A DNA stretch of 64,000 nucleotides from Dactylellina haptotyla. Taxonomy: Eukaryota > Ascomycota > Orbiliomycetes > Orbiliales > Orbiliaceae. Positions 11,231-21,353 of the stretch are shown here, in pieces (the first letter of the stretch is position 1; every line of letters begins with the position of its first letter). The DNA is taken from the NCBI GenBank assembly GCA_031310005.1, contig CM062381.1, positions 620,001 through 684,000 of the forward strand, read 5' to 3'. Position numbers and translations under genes: made by a program. The notes under the pieces were generated by a model. It worked only from the letters and a program-made list of their open reading frames with translations. It was not told the origin of the DNA and searched no databases.

Positions 11231-12651
11231 CTAATATCCCCCAAACCCACCCATACTCAACAGTCTGTTCTTTGCCACCAGCATCTCCCGTTTGATATCC
11301 CCTACCCCTCTACACCCCATCAACATCATCACAACCCTAAACTCCTTGATCAGCGTCTCAATCACCCACTTCACTCCATCCTTCCCATCCAAATGCAACC
11401 CCCACCAAATGGGCCGTCCGATCCACACGAAGTCCGCACCCAATGCTAGTGCTTTAAATATATCCCCACCCCTTCTAACCCCTCCATCCACGTGCACGGG
11501 TACCCGACCGTTCACCTGCTTCACGATCGCAGGCAGAGCATCCAGCGCGGAAATACACCCGTCCAGCTGCCTTCCGCCGTGGTTGGACACAATTATCCCC
11601 TTCGCGCCGTACGCGATCGCTTCTTCGGCATCCAACGGATGCAGAACACCTTTTACCCATATTTCCAGCTTCGTCGTAGTTTCCTTTAACCACGTCATAT
11701 CCCGTTCCCAGTTTATCGACGTATCCACGAGTAATTGGCTCTGTTTCTTCTTATCATGCGTGCCGTTTACTTTAGTATTCCCGTTAGCAGAAGTTTCGAC
11801 ATCCGGATTCGCTTCCGCGACTTCGGATTTCGACGACTGATCTAGCGGGCCTTTGAAGTCGTCCGAGAAGTTTCTGAGTTTCATGCCCTTCGGTAGAACG
11901 AAGTTTGATTTCACCAAGCCGGGTCTGTTGCCCGGGATTGGTGAGTCGATTGTGAGCACAATAGACTTATACCCGGCAGCTATTCACCCATTTCTTTTAC
12001 GTTAACCTCCTGTCGGTTAGATACATAGTCGATTTGTGAACTAGTAAAAGCGGATCGGTATACCTTCTGCCCGCCGGATCAACTCGACGTTTAAATCCCT
12101 CCTCCCTTCGAGTAGATACATCTGTAATGCGACCACGCTCTTCCCCCCGGCATCTCTCACGTCTTCTATTGAGTAGTTCGAAAACGTAGATAGTCCGAAC
12201 GGCACCCCCATCTCCTTGGCAGCTGCAGCCGTGGCCTTTTCGCCATCCGGGTGGCCTAGCTGTTGCATGGCCGATGGGCCAATGCCGAGTGGTAGAGTCC
12301 ATCGCTTGCCGAATTGTGGAGACAGCGGGGCAAGGCTTAAATTACTCGTATCTAGAGAGCATTTCATCAGAAAAAGCTTTAAACGTAATCGTTTTATCCT
12401 AATACATCGTAATGTAATATCATCAGACGTCCAGAGACGGTGCATAAAAGTGTTGAACAAAAAAAATGCAACTTACCACGCATCATTCGTGGAATAACTA
12501 GCCAGCGGTCCCAGACCTCGAGGTTCTCACGGATGGTCTGCCCTTCCTCGGCACCATCATAGAGGTAGTCTCGGATCATGGGGTCCAGCGTTTCCAGACA
12601 TTTCGCTTCAAGGTCCTTCAGGGAGAGGACCGTTGGGGGGATGCGGCTCAT
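11231..12651 (-). CDS. FMN-dependent 2-hydroxyacid oxidase / lactate dehydrogenase family
   Basis: Three exons (12477-12651, 12064-12351, 11231-11979) with introns of 125 and 84 nt encode 403 residues. The protein begins at the core without a cytochrome b5 domain: ATG at 12651 (MSRIPPTVLSLKDLE). Family signatures in order are LPLGIGPSAMQQLGHPDGE, the FMN phosphate and flavin contacts around LQMYL and LTIDSPIPGNR, the active-site segment IIVSNHGGRQLDG (catalytic His near 288 and substrate Arg), and VHVDGGVRRGGDI with ADFVWIGRP. Enzymes of this family oxidise L-2-hydroxyacids such as lactate, glycolate or longer chains to 2-oxoacids using FMN. The exact substrate cannot be read from the sequence. 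A 40-50 residue Ser/Asn-rich insert before the HPLDAEEA segment is the disordered loop usual in this family. No clear C-terminal peroxisomal signal is present (ends FGGY). Confidence 0.95.
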
Positions 12652-13468
12652 ATTTGTCGAATGCGGTATATTATATACCCAGTCTATAGTATACTATAGT
12701 ATAAGATGATATATACTCGTACGTAGGTATTTTCCGAGCTGATAAAAGCAATATCCTAGCTTTCAATGGTATATTTATATATGAGGTTTTAATTTCGACC
12801 TAAAAATTGGCATTCAATGTTCTAAATGGAGGTATGTCGCATTTAAAGATGCAGAAAGCAGGCGATTTAGGCACCATCCATCCGAACTTTAGTGTGGTTC
12901 CTCGTGTCGATATCTGTATCCTTCAAGGGGACTTGATTCACAGACTGGGATTAGGCAAAACTCGGTCCCGACTGTCTCCACTTATCAAAACGGCATCGTG
13001 CCGAACTTTTGCTTAATGATCAACATGGCTTATGAATTTACGGAGAAATGAATGGGTTTTTTTTTTCCTTCTGGGAAAAAAAGTGTAATTTTTCCATTTT
13101 TCTTTCGTGCACGCGCAGATAAGCTGCGGGCACTAGCTGCGACTTCCTCATTTGCAATTCTCATGTCTGAACCGAGCAAGAAACGTGACCGTTGAACAAA
13201 GAAAACATTCACGCCTAAGAACCAACAGAAAGGAAGGGAGACCTGTCAAAAATTCAAAGCCAACAGCCATAGTCAAAAGACGTCCGAAAGAGAAGACTTT
13301 TGTCATACCAGAGTATCCCCAAGCGAAGGATATGTAGGAAGGAAAGAAAAAATAAAAGAAAAAATAGGATGAAGATAGTCAAGGAAACGGAAAACCCCCT
13401 ATCGTCGTCCAATTAAAGCGGGTTCCAATTAGAGAACTTCATTTACAATTTAGTTTCCATTATCGGAT
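12652..13468. other. Intergenic between hydroxyacid oxidase and aldehyde dehydrogenase
   Basis: This is the promoter side of the oxidase gene and the 3' flank of the dehydrogenase gene, both on the minus strand. The first 60 bases hold several TATA-like elements (12668-12716). The rest contains only short frames without recognisable motifs; 13055-13110 is A/T-rich. Confidence 0.45.
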
Positions 13469-15431
13469 TTAGAACATTGCTCCCTTCATGTTGATGGAGA
13501 CTGTCTTGATCTGAGTGTAGTTCTCAAGAGCAGCCTTGCCCAATTCACGGCCAATACCGGATTGACGGAAACCACCGAATGGTAGGGACCAGTGGAGCAT
13601 GTTGTATTGGTTGACCCAGACCTGCGCATATATAAATTAGCATTCAGTTATTTCCATACGATATAAATTCAGGGAGAAAGTGGACTTACAGTTCCGGCCT
13701 TAAGACCGTCGGCAACCTGGAGGGCGGTGTTGAGGTTCTTGGTGTGGACAGCAGCAGCGAGACCGTAGACGGTATCGTTACCAATGTGGAGAGCCTCATC
13801 GATATCCTTGAACTTGGCAATAGCGCAGACGGGTCCAAAGATCTCCTCTTGCATGATCTTCATGTCATTCTTGACATTCGAGAAGATGGTTGGCTGGATG
13901 AAATATCCAACGTCGCCGTGTCGCTCACCGCCGATTTCGACCTTGGCGCCTTCTTCCTTTCCGATCTTGATGTAGTCCATGATGCGATCATATTGGAGCT
14001 GGCTGACCTGTGGGCCCTGGAAGGTCTTGTCGTGAAATGGGTCACCGACGACGTTCTGGGCTGCGCGCTCCTTGAATCGCTCGACGAACTTGTCGTAGAT
14101 GCTCTCTTGGACGTAGATACGCGAACCAGCGCAGCAGCACTGTCCATGGTTGTAGAAAATACCAAAGTTGACCCACGAGATGGCCTCATCGATATCGGCA
14201 TCCTCGAAGACAATGTTGGGGGACTTGCCACCGAGTTCGAGAGTGACCTTCTTCAAGTTGGAGGAGGCAGCGGCCTTGAGGATGGATCGGCCGACGAAAG
14301 TGGAGCCGGTGAAGGCGACCTTGTCGATATCCATGTGCGAGGCGATGGCGGCACCAGCAGTCTTGCCGAAGCCGGAGATGACATTGACGACACCAGGTGG
14401 GAAGCCAGCTTCCTTGCAGAGCTTAGCAGCGTAGAGACCGCTAAGAGGAGTCTGTTCGGCAGTCTTGAGGACGAGAGTGCAACCACAAGCAATGGCTGGA
14501 CCGATCTTCCAGGCCCACATGAGCAATGGGAAGTTCCATGGGATGATCTGACCGCAGACACCAATTGGCTCCCTCTTGGTGTAGGCGAAGTTTCCTTCCT
14601 GGGTTGTGATGATCTTGCCGTGAATCTTGTCGGCCCAGCCGCCGTAGTATCTCAGGCATCCAATGCAGGCACCGACGTCTCCGCGGGCCATTGTTATGCT
14701 CTTGCCATTGTCGAGGGCTTCGATGGCAGCAAGGGTGTCGATGTTCTTCTCGAACAGGTCAGCGAGGTTCAGGAGGAGCTTGCCGCGGTTCGCTGTGGAC
14801 AACTTCCGGTACTCGCTGCCAGGGGCGAAAGCTTTCCTAGCTGCTGCAACGGCCTATACGATGCCGGTATACCATATCAGTAGGGATTCTCATGGCGGTC
14901 TACTACAAATTCTGCGAAAGAATTACGTACGATATCAACATCCTCCTCGAGAGCCTCGTGGACCTTGCAGATAACCTTCTCGGTGGTAGGGTTGATAACC
15001 TCGAACTCCTGGCCCTTCTTTCCCTGTATGAACTCGTTGTTGATGAATCTGGACCGTGGACATGCTCGTCAGCACCCGTTTAGACACCCGTCTACAGGCT
15101 AAATGCAGCTTGCAGCTGCAGCTTCACATCATTCTCCTTGAATCCATGGCTGCAGGTGGTGCTCCCCTTGGTGTTTCCCTCGGTGGCAAGCCAGCCGAGT
15201 CTGCGGGGGATGGTGTCGCTAGCCGAACAGGTGGCATGCCGCCCGCCAGAAAAAAAGCACCACCACCCCACCAAAAGTCTCCGCATGCGAGACGAGTCGA
15301 GGCGACACAACGTCCCCGACGCAGATGGATTTATCACGACGGAGGAGGAGGTATGGGTGAGATAGAACTTACAGTCCGACTGGTTGTTCGTACTTCCCGG
15401 TGATGGGAGTCTCGAGCTGTACTGTGGTCAT
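13469..15431 (-). CDS. NAD(P)-dependent aldehyde dehydrogenase
   Basis: Four exons (15373-15431, 14931-15048, 13690-14853, 13469-13621) with introns of 324, 77 and 68 nt give 497 residues, the standard length for cytosolic or mitochondrial ALDH of ascomycetes. The joined N terminus reads [20 protein letters not shown]. Conserved elements are [30 protein letters not shown] (cofactor glycine turn), [16 protein letters not shown] (general-base Glu near 267), [13 protein letters not shown] (catalytic Cys near 302), [13 protein letters not shown] and [16 protein letters not shown] near the C terminus. It converts aliphatic aldehydes such as acetaldehyde to acids, feeding acetyl-CoA synthesis; AldA of Aspergillus is the nearest well-known family member. 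There is no obvious mitochondrial presequence. The dense, regular codon use suggests high expression. A TATA element lies 170 bases upstream. Confidence 0.97.
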
Positions 15432-15597
15432 CTTGGATGTGATATGCTTTAATTACGGGTGTACTACCGGAGTATACGTATGTGCGGAAGTTGAAATGCC
15501 TGGTATCTTGCTGATTGATAGAGGAGAAGAGAAGAGGGAGGATGAGGACGGTGATGATGGAAAGAGAAAATCGAATCCCCAGCCGGGCGATCGCAGC

Positions 15598-15605
15598 TAT
15601 ATATA
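15598..15605 (-). promoter_or_regulatory. TATA box of the aldehyde dehydrogenase gene
   Basis: TATATATA lies about 167 bases upstream of the ALDH ATG (minus strand), flanked by C-rich and GA-rich DNA. The position and isolation of the motif in GC-rich surroundings fit a core promoter. No mapped start site supports it. Confidence 0.45.
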
Positions 15606-17929
15606 CTCTCCCCCGCTATCCACGACTGGGATGCTCCTATCGAGATGATAAACTTCCAACTTCGGTCCAGCCGGGGCCCGGGCTTCTAGCTTCTCAGAAA
15701 TTCCCAAATATTATCAATCCAGAGTGTGCATGCATCTGGAGGCAAGCCGTCTTGTGTCTGGTCTGCCTCTATTTGGGAACTCGATGTCATCTGCATGGTA
15801 TCTGTACCTCCCTCCACGATGCATGACGCTAAACAAGCTCTGCTCGATTTCCCTTCGCTTGCCGCCATTATCCCGGCCCATCGTTACCCCTTCCGTCGCT
15901 AGCAAATTGTCGGTCAAGTGGAAGACCTTTCTCGCGCCAAGGGCCCAATGGCACAATGTGGGGTTCCTCTACTTTCGATATCGATTCTAGTGGCAACTAG
16001 AGCTTGGGTTCACGGTCTTCTCTGCCTGTGTCTGGTAAGTAGCACGAATCGTATCGATATATTTTACGTGCAGGTCCCTCTCCTCCGGATTTATGATTCT
16101 ACTAGTCTACTATAGCTAAGTCACTAGCTTTTTCCCCAGGAAATACGCACCGGCATTTGCATTTGTCACTACTGTTTTCTTGATAGTTATCGCCCTCCTG
16201 GTCTACTCTGCTCTAAAACATGCAGTTGGGGCCCCCGGTCTCCAATTGCAATTTGAATTTTGCAATTTCGCGGTAACGTATATATCACTCGTAAATACGA
16301 CTCTGCAGAGTGTCCACCATCCGAAAAATAAAAGAAAATATATTAACAGAATAACAGAATAAAAGAATAAATTGCGGGGCAATGGAACCAAAAACGGGCT
16401 TCGGTGGTAGCCTCGTGACGACACCTTGCTTTCGACCTAGCTGCGGCCCTGCTCACATGCCCCAGCAAGTTTTTTGTACCCGTCGCGCAAGGTTGGTGGG
16501 TCCCAGTTCCAGGCCCATCGATCCGTTCTCGCTGCCATATTTTGCTGCAGAAAAAAACTTGTATGTCGAAAAGGTGATGGTACATGTCTATCTTTGTGCT
16601 CACGAATCGAGGAGTACGAGGAACGGAAGAGAGCGCGACATTAATAAATACGTCCTATAAGCCCCCATATCAAGATTTTGACAGCTCGCTCGACCGATCG
16701 ACTGCCGCCTTTTCAACCTCGGATAAGGCTATGGTCCCGGCCATCGCCAGAGTCGAGTATTTAGGTCTTTGCACCGCCCGAATAGGCAATCGTGACGAGG
16801 TCGGTTCTAAGCTCAAACCCGAACCTCAACAAAAAGCACTGACTTGTAGGAGCTTATTACAATGGTCTCAGGGAAGCAGAAAGCGTAGTATTCCTACCCC
16901 ACGAATGCAAGTCAAACAGTTTTTTGGGGATTCTATTGGTATCTACAAAAGAAACCGGTGCGAAACCGAGAGGGAAAAGAAAGGCCTCTATCGTAACCAT
17001 AAGAGGACCGTGAGATGCGGGGTTTGAAACTTCCTAGTGTCCGGCCGGAGAGCTTTGCATCCCTCATAACTTTTTTAAGGTTCAAAAGCTTGCAAAAGGT
17101 GCATGATTGCCACTTCCGGTTAGCGGCCTCTGACTTCATTCCAGCCAGGTCCTATCCCATCCACTGGTCCCTCGTTTTATACCCGAACATAAACATTTTG
17201 CTGTTATCAAATGGCAAGCTAGATAGTCTCCAAAGCAAGGGGAACCTGATCTTCAGGTTCAGTCTCCACAGCCGACCATTGCGCGGTACATTGAGTCGGA
17301 AAGGGACCAAGGGAGACCATCTGGCCCCCTGTGAAGCAACCGTTATCCCTTACTTCCAGCAGCTATGCCGCAGCTGCGCAGCCCGCTGCAACACGAAAAT
17401 GCAAAGTGCAATCCCACAATCAACATATTTTATATTATCATGTGCCGCTTGATCCCATTTCGCGTGGGAGCGGATTGTGATGAAGCATGAAGAAGCAACA
17501 GAGCACAAAAATAAAAAGAGAAGATGTGGGATCAAAATCCCGACGCCTCAGCGAATTTTGTGAGATCATCCCAGATATTTCCTTCTTCGAGCGCTCTGAG
17601 CTCCCGTTTCTTCATGTAAGCATCCTGCAATGCAAGGGGCAGGATGGTTACACAGTTCGATAGGAACCTACCCGCGAACCCGCCCCATCTCTTTCGCGTG
17701 CTCCGGCATGCACGCATCGTCCCTGTTTGAATTGTTCCAAAATACTGCCCTAGGGTTCCCGTCGCGTCCATAGTTCACCTGCACAAATTGAGCCGTACAG
17801 TACATGTTGCAGCGACTGAGTTCTGTGATGCACCCAGGTGCAGTTTCCATCATGCGGCTGAAGGCCATTTTAAAAAGGTGATTGATAGACCCGACAGAGC
17901 GGTCTAGAAGCGGTGTGTCCCGCCACTGC
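15606..17929. other. Intergenic, one weak small-gene candidate
   Basis: This 2.3-kb stretch upstream of ALDH carries only unremarkable short frames. A minus-strand frame with an ATG at 17868 (MAFSRMMETAPGCITEL...) has scattered cysteines reminiscent of small mitochondrial twin-Cys proteins, and a splice-like GTAGGT...TTGCAG pair follows at about 17676-17630. The Cys spacing does not fit CX9C and no downstream exon stays open in the same frame, so I do not call it a gene. Confidence 0.35.
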
Positions 17930-18913
17930 TCAACTCGTCTTCATAAAGTCCATCAAATCCAGTCCAAACCCAGACATCGTATTCGCAGCAGACCTATTGG
18001 CAGCCTCCTTCGCCAGCATCTCAGATAACGTATTCTTTCGTGATTTCGCTCGTTTCTTAGATGTTGCATTCCCAGTTGATACCACCGGCGCAGCTGCGTG
18101 TTCCACCGCAGCGACAGCAGTGGGAGCGGAAGGAGGATTGTGCGTAACCTCAGACACTCCCACCAGTTGCTGCCGCTTTTGTTGTTGCTGTTGTCCTGCA
18201 CTCACAGTCTTCTCACTGACAACTGCAACCTCCTCCACCACCTTATCACTAATTGTCGGCATCGGCTTAATCGGTACTGAATGTATCGTTTTGCGGTTAC
18301 AGATCTTGCATGCATATATTATACGCGGCTCTTTCTCCCCAGCAGTCGTGCGTGTTTTAGTCCTCTTCTTATCAGGTGGAATGGAAGCACCGCCGTACGC
18401 CCGAGAACCTGAAGCCTGCGAGATAAGTTGATCGCTTCCGCCCTCGCCCTCTACTTCCGTCTTTTCCCGACCCTGCTTCTTGCCTCGCGTTCGCTTCCCT
18501 CTCTTTCTGATACGCCTTAGAGTTTCCTTTTGTACTTTGACGTCTGTACTGGGAGGTACAGCAGCAGTAGGAGCGGAAACATCCACATCAATTGTAGTGA
18601 CAGTCTTGATCCCCTCCTCCTCTTTCTCGTCGCCCTCTTGGCTCTGCTTCATCCGCTTACCGGGCAGTCCTACGTCCTCACCGATACCTCTAACCCTCAC
18701 CGAAGCAGTCCACCCGGGCACGAGGGTGTACCCGCAACACGCACAGGACTTGCGCCACGTCGATTCCGATAGTTGGGTGCTAGATACGGCTGCGAGATGG
18801 GCCATTTTGGCAGATAGGTGGGCTGATATAGCGGGCGAGGACGGGAAGAGAGATTGCGAGGCATTGTGGAGATGCTGGAGCTTTAATTGGTTGAGCTTCG
18901 TTGCTGAGAGCAT
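17930..18913 (-). CDS. RNase P/MRP protein subunit, Rpr2/Snm1-like
   Basis: An intronless frame of 327 codons starts at the ATG at 18913. The N-terminal helix-rich part (LNQLKLQHLHNASQSLF to SAKMAHLAAVSS) is followed by a split zinc ribbon: CACCGYTLVPGW (C57 and C60) and, after a ~130-residue Lys/Arg/Glu-rich insert, YACKICNRKTIH (C202 and C205). This layout is that of the Rpr2/Rpp21/Snm1 family, protein subunits of RNase P and RNase MRP that bind the catalytic RNA in the nucleolus for tRNA 5' maturation and pre-rRNA cleavage. The long basic insert between the zinc-ligand pairs (RRIRKRGKRTRGKK) is plausible for RNA binding. The C-terminal 100 residues are low complexity with a Gln run. Whether it serves P, MRP or both cannot be told. 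Confidence 0.83.
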   Translation of the reverse strand: MLSATKLNQLKLQHLHNASQSLFPSSPAISAHLSAKMAHLAAVSSTQLSESTWRKSCACCGYTLVPGWTASVRVRGIGEDVGLPGKRMKQSQEGDEKEEEGIKTVTTIDVDVSAPTAAVPPSTDVKVQKETLRRIRKRGKRTRGKKQGREKTEVEGEGGSDQLISQASGSRAYGGASIPPDKKRTKTRTTAGEKEPRIIYACKICNRKTIHSVPIKPMPTISDKVVEEVAVVSEKTVSAGQQQQQKRQQLVGVSEVTHNPPSAPTAVAAVEHAAAPVVSTGNATSKKRAKSRKNTLSEMLAKEAANRSAANTMSGFGLDLMDFMKTS

Positions 18914-20200
18914 GATGAAGATGTCGGACCGCGGATCGCTGTTGAAATAGTCTTAGGATATCTCTAAGATAATATCGGCTTCTTGTACTCTGGTCGTTCG
19001 TCTCGCGTTCCGGACAGATATCATACTTATCGACACTTTTTCTGCGGGTCCGATGAAGTATCTGAACGTTTGAAATGATGTTGGTTAACAGGTCGAAATG
19101 GCGAGTTGATGATCGGTGCGGTTTGATATATGATCAGCGAAACTTTTGGCACACTCAACAACGCAAAATATCCAACGTCAACACCAACAACGTAGCGCAT
19201 GTTAACTACATTAAAGGTCTCATAACAAGACTAAGTATTGGTATATGGATCGAACTCTGTTTAGCATTTAGGCGTACTTTCAGAACCGATTTCCTAGTGT
19301 ACCGTTTTTCATGATTGCCTATGAACAGTAATAACGTCAGTCTTTATCATATCTGCGAGCTCGTGAGATATTGACAATCTTGTTACCTGGCTGAATGACA
19401 GCAGCACGTTGGCAACAATAAGGCGAAGTTGATATCATGATTTCAAACGTACCTAGACATTTCAAGAATTGGGTAACCCAGTTTGACTTGTTCTTAGTAC
19501 TGTAAGTTACCTCTTCCACACGAAAAAACGTAGATATCAATCCCATTATGTATCGATACGACAAGCGACAAATATTCGCAGTTACGACAGAATTCAGAAG
19601 CCCAGCTCTGTAAAGCACTCGCCGTCATATGTGCAATTCCATAGAAGCTCATTGATGCCCTCAATGTTGCACCAAGATGCCCATTCGCAGGGAATCGATT
19701 AAGAGTCATGCAGATAGATCCCCAGACTGTTATAAGCGACCGTGTACATCTTCGAATCAAGAGCACCATCCGATCACTTTGAAAACCTGAAGCTTCTTTG
19801 CTTCTAAAGCAAACAATATTTACATCAACATGACCATTTCGATGTCGCACTCCGGTTCCGGAGCCAGGGTTATGCCTCAAGGATATCAGCTGTCGACCGC
19901 ATTTGGGACGTTGTCGTGTTTGCTGTTGACGATTTGCTCGAGTTAGTGCAACCATAGAATTGGCGATTTGCTGGCAAAACTTCCAAAACGATGTGCATAA
20001 ATACTGTTCTGTTTCTCAAGATCCAGTAGATCATGCATCTTGAGTCTTTCCAATGTAAATATTCACTAACTGATTAGCGACCAAACACTGAATTCCTCGC
20101 TACTCAGACGCTTTTCAAATAGCCATCTGACATCTTATATTCCATCCAGCTTCTACACAATCAATTCCACTTTCCTATCTTGACTTCATATCCAACCAAA
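18914..20200. other. Intergenic, one unassigned open frame
   Basis: The promoters of the divergent Snm1-like and 343-aa genes must lie here. A minus-strand frame from the ATG at 19955 to 19494 encodes 153 residues (starts MVALTRANRQQQTRQ), with no signal peptide, no recognisable domain and no splice continuation. I regard it as doubtful. Confidence 0.35.
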
Positions 20201-21353
20201 ATGCAAAGATCTCGTACTAGAATGAGTCGCTACCCCAGTGCCTATGTACATGAGGGGCTTCGCTTTGCAGAAGGTCGTTCTCCTTGGGCACCTTATCTCT
20301 TCTCGGATATACTCCAGTGCCTTTTCTTCTCCCTCGGCGACCATACCGGAGTCCAAATCCCCGGGGATCTGAATGCAAACTTCAACATGAACCATCTTAA
20401 GTTACTCAAGTTTACGAAGGACTTTGGGAGATCAAAGTACGACTTAACTCAGGCGAATACACCAAGTACGCGGTTTGCCGCCTTCTTTGATCCTGGAGAT
20501 GAGTATCCAGAAAGAACCCCTGCTTTAGGGATCCGATTGGATCAAGTTTTCAGTTCTTCTCGAAGCCGCTCGTATCGGAACAGACACCGCTCCGATTTGG
20601 TCGCTGAGGTTCTCTTCCCAATACACGACATCAAGGCTATTTCCGTGAAGCGCCTTGGCGAGAGCGACTTTGCCAATCTAGAAGGTATCTAATTTCCAAC
20701 CTTTCCTTTGTGGCGTTATGTATCTGCGAGCTACCGTTTTCTAGAACTTCACAAAGACTAATAGTATTCTCCTTCAACCAATCCTTTTCTACCACAAACT
20801 ATCAGGCGCAGGTTACAGTTACTTCAACCAAGACGACCCACAAGAAGACTTCATGTACGAAGTCTCCATCCATATTTCCCGCTTTGGGCACAGCAACAAC
20901 CGGCCTCCCTTTTCTTCCCGCCAGTTTCTCACGGGTCCATACTACCGCCAATACGAATCCTCGGCACGCAACCTGAAGGATATGTACAAGCACGCCGAGT
21001 CCATCAAGTTCATCATTACGGCTCCGTGCGAGGCGTGGACGAAGCTTCGGCGTTTGCAGCGGGAACACGGACTGTGCGAGGAAGCCGGGAACTCTTCTAG
21101 CACAGTATTCTTCTCAGTGAATAATATGACGAATAGTGGGGCCTTCGAGAGGGATGGCGGGACGGCGGGCTACCATTATACATCGCCATCACGACTAGCG
21201 CGTCCGGGTAGGCTCAGATGGGAACTCGGGAGACGTTCGCCATCTCCGGGATTGGATGTAGATGACGATAGGAGATTTCTGTACGGGCCGGGGCTTAGGG
21301 CCGCTAGGAACACTACGAGTTATAACCATCGGTATAACCGTGATTACTACTAG
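20201..21353 (+). CDS. Hypothetical protein, 343 aa
   Basis: Exons 20201-20684 and 20806-21353 joined across a 121-nt intron (GTATCT donor, ACTATCAG acceptor, phase 1) give a single 343-residue frame. The ATG at 20201 (MQRSRTRMSRYPSAYVHEG) has an A-rich upstream context. The protein is rich in Arg, Ser and Tyr. It has an ordered-looking centre (VLFPIHDIKAISVKRLGE, then FMYEVSIHISRFGHS and IKFIITAPCEAWTKLRRL) and a disordered Arg-rich tail (RPGRLRWELGRRSPSPG, ending RYNRDYY). There is no signal peptide or transmembrane segment. I recognise no domain and assign no function. Frame continuity over the intron is the main evidence that it is real. Confidence 0.75.

Noticed and set aside
13744-14883. 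379-codon plus-strand frame opposite the aldehyde dehydrogenase
   Set aside because: It is antisense to a clear multi-exon ALDH gene; its Asp/Leu/Gly-rich composition is the mirror of biased ALDH codon use.
17536-17868. Possible small twin-cysteine mitochondrial protein on the minus strand
   Set aside because: The start (METAPGC) is suggestive, but Cys spacing does not fit CX9C and no splice option keeps a plausible C terminus.
19494-19955. 153-codon minus-strand ATG frame between the Snm1-like and 343-aa genes
   Set aside because: No domain, signal peptide or splice continuation; its length is possible by chance.
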